DNA of 12,117 nt from the NCBI GenBank assembly GCA_050253255.1, contig JBFWJK010000102.1, forward strand, positions 1-12,117, given 5' to 3'. Source of the DNA: JACKCP01 sp050253255 (GTDB lineage: Bacteria; Desulfobacterota; Desulfobacteria; Desulfobacterales; JACKCP01). This document shows positions 1 through 7,043 of this stretch, piece after piece; position 1 is the stretch's first letter, and each line of letters opens with the position of its first letter. A program made the position numbers and the translations under genes. The notes under the pieces are model-generated. The model saw only the letters and a list, made by a program, of their open reading frames with translations. It made no database searches and had not been told where the DNA came from.

Positions 1-1
1 T

Positions 2-271
2 GAATCCCTTGGCAAGGATATAAAATCCTTTTTGTATGAGGATGTTTTTCTTCTTCCCGGTGATGCAACAATGGAAAAGCTTGAAAAACGCCTTTACTGG
101 AAGGGCTTTTTCAGAACACACAGAAGTTTTATTGTAAACATGGATAAAGTTTCAGAATTTTACCCGATGTTTGCAGGCAAGTATGAAATTGTTGTTAAAA
201 ATAAAGACGAAACAAAGATTCCTGTTTCAAGGACAAGGGTAAAAGATTTTAAAAAAATTGCCGGATTCTGA
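2..271 (+). CDS. LytTR-family response regulator, C-terminal part (5' end outside window)
   Basis: The reading frame is open from the first bases of the window, so this is the 3' end of a longer gene. The visible ~89 residues form a LytTR DNA-binding domain: a segment reading FFRTHRSFIVNMDKV, then a beta-rich stretch, then KIPVSRTRVKDFKK near the C-terminus, which matches the family pattern (F-R-x-HRSFIVN ... IPVSR). The receiver domain with the phospho-acceptor Asp should lie upstream, outside the window. The internal TTG at 32 is not a plausible start because it would fall inside the domain. The LytS kinase and CstA transporter genes follow on the same strand, so this is most likely the kinase's partner and an activator of cstA, as BtsR and YpdB are in E. 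coli. LytTR proteins bind direct repeats, and such repeats lie just downstream at 282-330. Confidence 0.9.
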   Translation, partial: ESLGKDIKSFLYEDVFLLPGDATMEKLEKRLYWKGFFRTHRSFIVNMDKVSEFYPMFAGKYEIVVKNKDETKIPVSRTRVKDFKKIAGF

Positions 272-281
272 TTAATATTAT

Positions 282-330
282 TTCATTCCCGGATTTATAC
301 ATTTCATTCCTTTATAATACACTTCATTCC
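282..330 (+). promoter_or_regulatory. Three direct TTCATTCC repeats, probable LytTR binding array
   Basis: TTCATTCC occurs exactly at 282-289, 303-310 and 323-330, with spacings of 21 and 20 bp. The last two copies share a longer core, ATACAYTTCATTCC. Two helical turns between direct half-sites is the known geometry for LytTR regulators such as BtsR and YpdB. The array sits in the 129-bp gap between the regulator and kinase genes. A weak promoter candidate follows (TGTTTT at 336-341, 17 nt, then TAGATA at 359-364). That would place the array immediately upstream of a -35 region, as expected for activation of the kinase-cstA unit. Binding is inferred. Confidence 0.55.
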
Positions 331-400
331 ATAACTGTTTTATTTATCACTTAAAACATAGATATTCTTTTTTTAATTACAGGAACCTTCAGGAGAAAAA

Positions 401-2125
401 ATGACCATTGAGCAATTAACCCTGTTATTAATAGAAAGGGCAAGTCTTCTAACAGCAGTAAGCTCGCTTGTTCTTATCTGGCTGCCTTTCAACAGAACCG
501 GATCTTATGATTTTGGAAGAAAGGAAAAGGTTTTTCTTTCATTGTTTTTTGGGATTATCGGAATTGCCGGAACCCTTTCAGGCGGAAGAGTTTCAGAGTC
601 AGTGGCCAATTTAAGAGGTATGGGTGTTGTAACAGCCGGTCTTGTGGGAGGACCCTTTGTCGGAACAGGTGCAGGGCTGGTTGCAGGACTTCACAGATAT
701 CTTGCAGATCCCGGAGGCTTCAGTGCTCTTCCCTGCGCACTTGCAACAATCCTTGAAGGTTTTGCTGCGGGAAGACTCTTCTTTTATCAGAAAACATATC
801 CCGACTTCAGACTTGCAGGTGCAGCAGCCTTTGCAGGAGAATCTGTTCACATGCTTCTTGTGCTTTTCATGTCAAAGCCTTTTGAAAGCGCCGCCTCTCT
901 TGTAGGGCTCATTTCCGTTCCAATGATCTTGAGCAATACTTTCGGTGCCATGCTGTTAACCTTTGTTATTTTCAAGGTTTTCCAGTCAAGGGACAGGGAG
1001 AATTCCAACCAGGCGGAAGTTTTTTTGAAAATTGTGAAAAATACGGTGTCCCATCTGAGAAACGGGCTTAATCTGGATTCCGCCGGAAAAACATGTGAAA
1101 TCATCTATAGAAATCTTCCTGTTGCAGGAGTCTCAATCACAGACAGGACAATAATTCTTGCACATTCAGGAGAGGGAGACGACCATCACAGGCCCGGTAT
1201 TCCTATTCAGACCGAATTTACAAAAAGAGTTCTACAGGGAAAAAACTACGGAGTGGTAAGATCCGGCAGGCTGATTTCATGCAGGTCAGAGTCATGCCCC
1301 TTGAACTCTGCGGTAGTTGTTCCCCTGAAAAAAAAGGGTGAAATAACAGGCACTTTAAAACTTTACGGATCTAAAAAAAGACCTTTGAGTCCCAAGATTT
1401 ATGAAATTACCAAAGGGCTTGCAGAACTTTTTTCAATTCAGCTCGAACTCGAGGATATAGCAATAAGTGAAAAGATGCTTGCGCAGGCTGAAATCAGAAG
1501 GCTCAATGCTCAGATTCAGCCCCATTTTCTGTTCAATGCTCTCAATACAATTGCATCTTTTACAAGAACTGAACCGGAAAAGGCAAGAAGTCTCATCAGT
1601 TCACTGTCTCTTTATATGAGGAAAAATCTTTACACTGAAAAAGGAATAATAGCTCTCAGTGAGGAAATGGAGCAGGTAAGGGCTTATATTTCCATTGAAA
1701 AGGCAAGGTTCGGGGAGAGGATAGAGTATGTAGAAAAAATTGATGCAGACCTGAGTGATTTTCCGATTCCCCGTCTTATAATTCAGCCTTTTGTTGAAAA
1801 TTCAGTAAGACACGGCCTGAAGGATATAGAGTCTGGAGGACTTATTGAAATTAAAGCTGAAAAAACCGCAAAGGGAGTGGTTTTTTCAATCAGGGATAAC
1901 GGCTCCGGGATGCCTTTAAAATCAGAAGAGAGGGATTTTTTAAATCTCGAGCCAGAAACGGGAGGAATCGGAATCAGAAACTGCCACGAAAGGCTTGTAA
2001 ATATTTACGGAGAAGATTCCGGTCTTTGTTTTGAAACAAAAAAAGGGAGGGGGACAAAGGTTGTATTTTTTATTCCTTTTAAAAGGGAGGGTTCAGACTG
2101 GGATTTAGTGAACCAGCCGTTTTAG
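401..2125 (+). CDS. LytS-type sensor histidine kinase (5TM-5TMR / GAF-like / HisKA_LytS / HATPase)
   Basis: This 574-residue protein has the length and layout of E. coli BtsS and YpdA. Residues ~1-195 are a multi-pass 5TMR-LYT sensor with the typical GGPFVGTGAGLVAGLHRY (83-100) and GGFSALPCALATILEG (105-120). Residues ~205-345 are a GAF-like region with a C294/C299 pair before PLNSAVVVPL, a spot where related kinases also carry cysteines. The H box is NAQIQPHFLFNALN, with H375 the expected phospho-acceptor. The ATPase has its N box around E466/N467, a G1 box DNGSG (499-503) and GGIGIRN (521-527), so catalysis looks intact. The ATG at 401 has AGGAG a few bases upstream. It probably senses an extracellular carboxylate, pyruvate by analogy, and phosphorylates the upstream regulator. 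The ligand cannot be read from the sequence. Confidence 0.93.
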   Translation: MTIEQLTLLLIERASLLTAVSSLVLIWLPFNRTGSYDFGRKEKVFLSLFFGIIGIAGTLSGGRVSESVANLRGMGVVTAGLVGGPFVGTGAGLVAGLHRYLADPGGFSALPCALATILEGFAAGRLFFYQKTYPDFRLAGAAAFAGESVHMLLVLFMSKPFESAASLVGLISVPMILSNTFGAMLLTFVIFKVFQSRDRENSNQAEVFLKIVKNTVSHLRNGLNLDSAGKTCEIIYRNLPVAGVSITDRTIILAHSGEGDDHHRPGIPIQTEFTKRVLQGKNYGVVRSGRLISCRSESCPLNSAVVVPLKKKGEITGTLKLYGSKKRPLSPKIYEITKGLAELFSIQLELEDIAISEKMLAQAEIRRLNAQIQPHFLFNALNTIASFTRTEPEKARSLISSLSLYMRKNLYTEKGIIALSEEMEQVRAYISIEKARFGERIEYVEKIDADLSDFPIPRLIIQPFVENSVRHGLKDIESGGLIEIKAEKTAKGVVFSIRDNGSGMPLKSEERDFLNLEPETGGIGIRNCHERLVNIYGEDSGLCFETKKGRGTKVVFFIPFKREGSDWDLVNQPF

Positions 2126-2213
2126 GCATCAGTCCTGATTTAAGGTGAAAGTCGGGCTGAGTTCGGCAAAAGGGCCTGAAGGCTCTGGTATTTTAAACTT
2201 AAGGAGTATTATT

Positions 2214-3638
2214 ATGCTGTTTTTTACATTATGCGTAGCTTTACTGATCACAGGTTATTTTACATACGGGAAGGTCGTTGAAAATATTTTCGGAATAGAG
2301 CCGGACAGGCCTACACCGTGTTCAACAATGGAGGACGGATGCGACTATATTTCAATGCCTACATGGAAAGTTTTTTTTATTCAGCTTCTTGATATTGCAG
2401 GGATAGGGCCTATATTCGGTCCGATTCTTGCCGCTCTGTACGGTCCTGTCGCTCTGATCTGGATTGTAATTGGATGTATATTTGCAGGTGCTGTTCATGA
2501 TTTTTTCAGCGGTATGCTTTCTGTCAGATCAAAAGGACAGTCAATACCTGAGGTTGTGGGCGATTTTCTTGGAATGAGTGCAAGACAGGTAATGAGACTT
2601 TTCTCGGTTATTCTTCTTCTCCTTGTCGGTGTTGTGTTTGTTTTGAGTCCTGCAAAACTTCTTAACAATATGACAGGAATAAACACTCATATTCTTGTGG
2701 GTCTGATTTTTGTATATTATTTTGCAGCTACAATTCTTCCCATCGACAAGATAATCGGTCGTTTTTATCCTGTATTCGGAGCCCTTCTCCTTTTCATGAG
2801 CTTCGGAGTTCTGGCAGGTTTGTTTTTCAGTTCAGACATTACTGTACTTCCAAATCTTGATTTTTTTAACAATACACATCCGGGAGACAAGCCTGTCTGG
2901 CCTCTTCTTTTCATAACACTTTCCTGCGGGGCAATCAGCGGTTTTCATTCAACCCAGTCTCCTCTTATGGCAAGATGCATAAGAAACGAATCGAAGGGAA
3001 GGCTTGTATTTTACGGAGCAATGATCGCAGAAGGTATAATCGCTCTTATCTGGGCAACAGCAGGTCTTTCATTCTATGCCGCTCCTGAAGCTCTTAATGC
3101 TGTAATTGCATCAGGTTCGCCTTCTGCTGTTGTAAATGAAGTCTGCAATACTCTTCTTGGGCCATTTGGCGGATTTCTTGCTGTAATGGGTGTTGTAATT
3201 CTTCCTATTACAAGCGGAGATACTGCTTTCAGAAGCACAAGGCTTATAATTGCGGAAACATTCAGGATGGAACAGAAGCTTCCTGTAAAAAGACTTTTGA
3301 TAGCTGTTCCTCTTTTTGCTGTTGCTTTTCTTATTTCAACCCAGGATTTTGCAGTTATCTGGAGATATTTTGGATGGTCAAACCAGACTCTTGCAACTCT
3401 TGTATTGTGGTCAGCAGCAGTATTTCTGGTTCAGAACAGGAAGTTCCACTGGATTGCATCTGTTCCTGCAACCTTTATGACCTCGGTGATATTTGCATTT
3501 ATCCTTCAGGCTAAAATCGGATTCGGTTTTCCTGTCATGATTTCAAATATTGCCGGGGGAATAATTGCGGCAGCTGTGTTTGTAATCTTTTTAATCTATG
3601 CTTCCAGACAGAAAAGCGAGGCTTTATCTGTATCCTGA
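2214..3638 (+). CDS. cstA: CstA-family peptide/pyruvate transporter, short form
   Basis: A 474-residue polytopic membrane protein of the carbon-starvation CstA family. Landmarks are MPTWKVFFIQLLDIAGIGPIFGP (~48-70), FAGAVHDFFSGMLSVR (~90-105), SGFHSTQSPLMAR (~242-254), GAMIAEGIIALIW (~268-280), PITSGDTAFRSTRL (~331-344) and FGWSNQTLATLVLW (~386-399). E. coli CstA and BtsT are about 700 residues; this is the shorter version. I start it at the ATG at 2214 because AAGGAG at 2201-2206 sits 7 nt upstream and MLFFTLCVALLITGY is the usual start of short members; a GTG at 2145 would add 23 unlikely residues. It lies 88 bp after the kinase stop on the same strand, which suggests co-transcription and that it imports the nutrient sensed by the two-component pair. 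BtsT is a pyruvate/H+ symporter; the substrate here is inferred. Confidence 0.92.
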   Translation: MLFFTLCVALLITGYFTYGKVVENIFGIEPDRPTPCSTMEDGCDYISMPTWKVFFIQLLDIAGIGPIFGPILAALYGPVALIWIVIGCIFAGAVHDFFSGMLSVRSKGQSIPEVVGDFLGMSARQVMRLFSVILLLLVGVVFVLSPAKLLNNMTGINTHILVGLIFVYYFAATILPIDKIIGRFYPVFGALLLFMSFGVLAGLFFSSDITVLPNLDFFNNTHPGDKPVWPLLFITLSCGAISGFHSTQSPLMARCIRNESKGRLVFYGAMIAEGIIALIWATAGLSFYAAPEALNAVIASGSPSAVVNEVCNTLLGPFGGFLAVMGVVILPITSGDTAFRSTRLIIAETFRMEQKLPVKRLLIAVPLFAVAFLISTQDFAVIWRYFGWSNQTLATLVLWSAAVFLVQNRKFHWIASVPATFMTSVIFAFILQAKIGFGFPVMISNIAGGIIAAAVFVIFLIYASRQKSEALSVS

Positions 3639-3653
3639 CAGCCAGTCATGAAA

Positions 3654-3681
3654 GGTTCTGCCGGCATTGTCCGGCAGAACC
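3654..3681 (+). terminator. Perfect 11-bp stem-loop after cstA
   Basis: GGTTCTGCCGG (3654-3664) pairs perfectly with CCGGCAGAACC (3671-3681) around a 6-nt loop. It begins 16 nt after the cstA stop and lies between convergent genes. No T-run follows directly on either strand, so it is a stem-loop that may work as a terminator or 3'-end stabiliser rather than a canonical intrinsic terminator. Its GTTCTGCC/GGCAGAAC arms recur in the hairpin at 4222-4259. Confidence 0.55.
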
Positions 3682-3756
3682 CCCTGTCAGTTGATTTATA
3701 TGAGACTGTAATATTTTTTCAATCAAGGGTTAACATTGGTGTTCTCTGGGAAAAAA

Positions 3757-4197
3757 TTATTGTTCAGATATAAAGAATATTTTGTGAAATCCTTTTGAAA
3801 CAGGATTGTCTATCACTTCCGTTTTTTCTTCGAAATCATAAATTCTGCCGGGGGAGTAGGGAGGCTTTTTTACATGCATCTTATCTCTTGTCCATTTTCC
3901 GTTTTTCATGTGAAGATTTTTTGATGTGACTTCATCGGCCCTCATAGATAAAATTTTTTTATTTTTTTTTACAGCCTCACCTTTGATTTTTACTATATTT
4001 CTGAATCGTTCGCCTGTTTCAATGATTTTTCTTTCCAGATGTATAACACATGTTACCCCGGAACCGGGTTCTATGTTTTCAATGCCTGTTATCTTGTATT
4101 TATCTGAGTGTGCCCGGGACATCAAAATACTATGGTTTACAGCTATTAAAGCTGTAATGATTAAAATCAGGTTTGATGCAGTTTTTTTGATATTCAT
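3757..4197 (-). CDS. Small exported or membrane-anchored protein, no family recognised
   Basis: A 146-residue protein that I cannot assign to a family. The N-terminus has two lysines followed by a hydrophobic stretch (~9-27, NLILIITALIAVNHSILM), so it is probably secreted or held by one membrane anchor. The rest is polar and lysine-rich, with beta-prone segments (YKITGIENI, GVTCVIHLERK, FRNIVKIKGEAVK) and one cysteine near residue 50; it could be a small periplasmic beta domain. GGGGA lies a few bases upstream of the ATG at 4197. It follows the CLCA-like gene on the same strand after 69 nt, but a strong hairpin separates them, so co-transcription is uncertain. The plus-strand frame over the same DNA is long but has no ribosome site or recognisable protein. 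That this is a real gene is likely; its function is unknown. Confidence 0.6.
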   Translation of the reverse strand: MNIKKTASNLILIITALIAVNHSILMSRAHSDKYKITGIENIEPGSGVTCVIHLERKIIETGERFRNIVKIKGEAVKKNKKILSMRADEVTSKNLHMKNGKWTRDKMHVKKPPYSPGRIYDFEEKTEVIDNPVSKGFHKIFFISEQ

Positions 4198-4221
4198 ATT
4201 TTCCCCGATAAAATTTTACAT

Positions 4222-4259
4222 TTAAGAGTTCTGCCTTTTTATCGAGGCAGAACTCTTAA
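4222..4259 (+). terminator. Perfect 14-bp stem-loop with T-run on the plus strand
   Basis: TTAAGAGTTCTGCC (4222-4235) pairs perfectly with GGCAGAACTCTTAA (4246-4259) around a 10-nt loop. On the plus strand it is followed by CATTTTTTTATT, so the intrinsic-terminator orientation is plus, although the genes on both sides are on the minus strand. On the minus strand it follows the CLCA-like gene's stop, with only a weak T-rich stretch (ATGTAAAATTTT). It may end that transcript partially while blocking antisense read-through into the gene. Confidence 0.7.
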
Positions 4260-4266
4260 CATTTTT

Positions 4267-6741
4267 TTATTCAAAAAGAACTGAAATAAAGCAGGTGAAT
4301 TTATCCGAGTCTGAATCCTCAGGAACAGGCTGATCCTGTTCATCTGTTGCCTGTGTTTCTCTTACAGCAATATTGAATGTCCCTGTTCCGGGGCTCCCGT
4401 GTTCGACGGTAAAGTAAATAACACCATCTTCCTGGGGAGTGAATATGATTTTTGCCGAAGAACTGTTCATGCTGTCTGAATCCTGATGGAGAACAGTTTC
4501 AAGAGAATTGGAATCATATACTTTTACAAGCGTTTTCATTGTGTCCGGATACAGACCGCTTGTATACAGAGTATAGGGAGTTCCGGCTGAAGCGTTGAAA
4601 TAATAATAGAGAACTTCTTCATCATTTGCAATTATGCCTGGTTCAGGCTGCTGATTCACAGTAAGTTCTTTTGCGTCAGCAGGTCTTGTATTGGGGATAT
4701 AAATATCCTTTCCGGATGTCTGGGCACTTGCAGTTTTCATTACCACAAAATTTTCTGAAACAGGTGTCTCAACACTTTTTGTACCCTGCTTCAGGGATAC
4801 TCCTTCTGATGTTTCAACTGCTCCACCGTCACTGTTTTGAGCTTTGAATACAAACTGGTATTCTCCGTTTTCATAATCTGCCAGAGCACCTGTGTACAGG
4901 CCGTCTCCGGCATGAACATCGGGAGGGTTTCCGTCGTCCTTTAGAGACAATTCGGTTTCAGTACTGTCGGGAGCTGTTATCTGTGCTGTAACTTCAAGCC
5001 CTTTTATCGGGTAGTTTCTCGAAACAGATGCGTATACAAGCATAGGTTCAGGGTAGGCAGGCTGGGTTGCGTATCCGTTTATAAAATAGTCTGTGTCAGT
5101 TTTTGATTCAATTACAACTTCACTTTCTCCTGTAAGTCCTGAAGCCGACACGTCAATCTCCCAGGTTCCTGCCAATGGCTCGGATACTTCATATAAAATA
5201 TATCCGTCTTCTTCAGTAAGGGTAATATCTGTAAAAGAGCCTACATTGGTTTTGTTTATCACAGTGTTGTCAGGTGCTGTAAGCTCCATTGAAACTGAGT
5301 CTCCGGCAGGGAAAGCAGAAGAAAAGACTGCTTTTTTACAGGTTGCATCGACAACAGCAGTTGTCGATGCAGTGTTTTTATTAATATTGAGATTTTCCTT
5401 TATTCTTGCAGTGAGCCTGTCGTCTGTGGAAACGCTCGATATGTCGGAATAAATCGAATTGAGGGTGGCTGATGTTGCTGCGTAGTATGATTTCCCCCCT
5501 GTTCCTGATGCAATCTGAGATATGGCAGACATATCAGCATCGGCTCCGAGTCCTATTGCATATACAGGTATATTTGCATTTTTGAGCTGGTCAAGTACAG
5601 TGTATGGAACCGAAGCCTCGCCGTCGCTTAAAAAAACAATATATTTGTATGTCCCTTTTCTTGTACTTGAACTAAGTATTGAATACCCTTGGGAAAGGGC
5701 TGCATGAAAATCGGTTCCTCCTCCTGCCGAGAGAGCATCTATAGAGGTTTTGAATTCAGCTTTTTTTGCATTGTCAAGAAGTGAAAGTGAACCGATTGTG
5801 GATGCCGAAGAATTGAAGGCGACAATTGCCGCATAATCTTTACCGGCCTCCATTTTATCAAGATAGGATTTGGCTCCTGAAATTGCTGATGCCATTTTTG
5901 AGTCAATGGACATGCTTCCTGAATCGTCAATAATTATGCATGCTTCTGAACCTTCCATATATATGATTTCAACAGCAGGATTGTCCACAGGCTTTTTAAG
6001 GGGTGACGGAACTGATTTGAGCGCCTGAAGATCTGTGAATACATATCTTGCATTTTTGTAGCCTAGATACCCAAGGGCTCCCCATAAGGAGTCAAGCTCA
6101 ACAGGTGAAATAAGAGTTTCCCATATAGATTCTCCATACATCCTGTAATGGGCCGTTTTAAGCTTTGTCCTGTCGGAATAATGTGCAGGCACGCTGAAAT
6201 TCTGCCATGTCCAGTGCTGATTCATGATCGAATCCTTGGGTGTGTCGTTTTTATTCGGGAATCCGGGATCAGGCCCCTGGTCATCTTTATATTCATCATA
6301 AGCTGCATAAGCATAGTGTCCAAGCTCATGTGCAAGGGCATGACCTGCCTCGCTCAGATCTGAAAGGTCGTCATCGATAAAGATTCGTCCGTCCTTTTTA
6401 AAGCCTGCAATAGTTGCATTTGCGGCATCTGCAGTGTTAAGAAAGCGAATGTCTGCTTTAGTCCAGTCCCGCGCCTTGTTTGTTACACTATTGGGAGTAT
6501 AAACATAAAGGCGTCTCAGAGAATGATTGCCTTCAGTCATTGTCCATACATCCTTTGCAAATATTTCAAATACTGTTTTAAGCTTTGTTTTGTCTGCTGC
6601 TGTTGGAGACCAGCCCAGTGAAACAACAAGATCGAATTTTCCGTCTTCCCATTTTGAAAGGGAATGGGTTGCACTGAAGCAAGGAAGAACTGAAACAAGT
6701 AAAAAAAGAAATGCGGCAGATACTGACCTGAGATTTTTCAT
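4267..6741 (-). CDS. Secreted CLCA-like metalloprotease/VWA protein with pre-peptidase C-terminal domain
   Basis: This 824-residue protein has a signal peptide (cleavage near residue 23, CFSA-TH). Residues ~25-250 form a zinc-metalloprotease domain with HELGH at 138-142 and Asp149-Glu150-Tyr151, matching the HExxHxxxxxxDEY of animal CLCA proteins, which self-cleave. Downstream SIM (171-173) and SIWETLI (205-211) resemble other CLCA marks. A VWA domain (~263-430) keeps the whole MIDAS: DDSGS at 272-276, T343 and D373. Beta-sandwich regions follow, with AGTWEIDV (~524-531) and LKDDGNPPDVHAGDGLYTG (600-618), also typical of CLCA. Residues ~685-795 look like a PPC domain. The tail ends TCFISVLFE. 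Strong GAGGAGGGG lies just upstream of the ATG. It probably acts in the periplasm or outside the cell; substrate unknown. It is divergent from the exported caspase gene. Confidence 0.85.
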   Translation of the reverse strand: MKNLRSVSAAFLFLLVSVLPCFSATHSLSKWEDGKFDLVVSLGWSPTAADKTKLKTVFEIFAKDVWTMTEGNHSLRRLYVYTPNSVTNKARDWTKADIRFLNTADAANATIAGFKKDGRIFIDDDLSDLSEAGHALAHELGHYAYAAYDEYKDDQGPDPGFPNKNDTPKDSIMNQHWTWQNFSVPAHYSDRTKLKTAHYRMYGESIWETLISPVELDSLWGALGYLGYKNARYVFTDLQALKSVPSPLKKPVDNPAVEIIYMEGSEACIIIDDSGSMSIDSKMASAISGAKSYLDKMEAGKDYAAIVAFNSSASTIGSLSLLDNAKKAEFKTSIDALSAGGGTDFHAALSQGYSILSSSTRKGTYKYIVFLSDGEASVPYTVLDQLKNANIPVYAIGLGADADMSAISQIASGTGGKSYYAATSATLNSIYSDISSVSTDDRLTARIKENLNINKNTASTTAVVDATCKKAVFSSAFPAGDSVSMELTAPDNTVINKTNVGSFTDITLTEEDGYILYEVSEPLAGTWEIDVSASGLTGESEVVIESKTDTDYFINGYATQPAYPEPMLVYASVSRNYPIKGLEVTAQITAPDSTETELSLKDDGNPPDVHAGDGLYTGALADYENGEYQFVFKAQNSDGGAVETSEGVSLKQGTKSVETPVSENFVVMKTASAQTSGKDIYIPNTRPADAKELTVNQQPEPGIIANDEEVLYYYFNASAGTPYTLYTSGLYPDTMKTLVKVYDSNSLETVLHQDSDSMNSSSAKIIFTPQEDGVIYFTVEHGSPGTGTFNIAVRETQATDEQDQPVPEDSDSDKFTCFISVLFE

Positions 6742-7043
6742 ATCCCCTCCTCATTTTGTTTTCTGCCTTAAAAGAACTGGAATTTCAGTGGGTTATAAGT
6801 AAGTACTGTGAGTTCACCCGGTCAGGGATCTGCAGTTTCAGTATTTCAGATCTTAGAGGCAGTTTTTTTATGATTGTAATAATATGCATATAGATATTTA
6901 TCTCACGGCGCAGTTTTTTCGTCAATAAACATTGTTTATTCAGGCCGGTTTTGCATGCCTGTGCCTCTGAATACAAAAAATCTGGTTTTAAGTTTATGGC
7001 TATTATATATTTAAAAAGCCCATGATATTAAGGAGAGCTCAAT
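6742..7043. other. Divergent intergenic region between CLCA-like and caspase-like genes
   Basis: About 300 bp with no gene. It must carry promoters for both divergent genes. On the plus strand the best -10 candidate is TATTATATATTT (7001-7012), but no good -35 accompanies it. On the minus strand TATAAC (6799-6794) is a weak candidate. GATCTG (6827-6832) and CAGATC (6847-6852) make a short inverted pair. The strongest structure is the inverted repeat at 6924-6940, listed separately. Confidence 0.5.
6924..6940. promoter_or_regulatory. 17-bp inverted repeat, possible shared operator
   Basis: AATAAAC (6924-6930), ATT, GTTTATT (6934-6940) is a perfect 7-bp inverted repeat with a 3-nt centre. It lies near the middle of the divergent region, about 185 bp upstream of the CLCA-like start and about 105 bp upstream of the caspase start. 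The symmetry suits a dimeric regulator, but an AT-rich palindrome of this size can occur by chance. Confidence 0.35.

Noticed and set aside
2145..2213. GTG start giving a 497-residue CstA
   Set aside because: The extra 23 residues are not typical of the family, and the ATG at 2214 has a much better ribosome site (AAGGAG, 7 nt).
3926..4225. Plus-strand 99-residue frame opposite the small exported protein
   Set aside because: No ribosome site and no recognisable protein; the minus-strand frame has a signal-like N-terminus and a GGGGA upstream.
6794..6799. Minus-strand -10 box TATAAC for the CLCA-like gene
   Set aside because: No acceptable -35 at 16-18 nt; mentioned only as a weak candidate.
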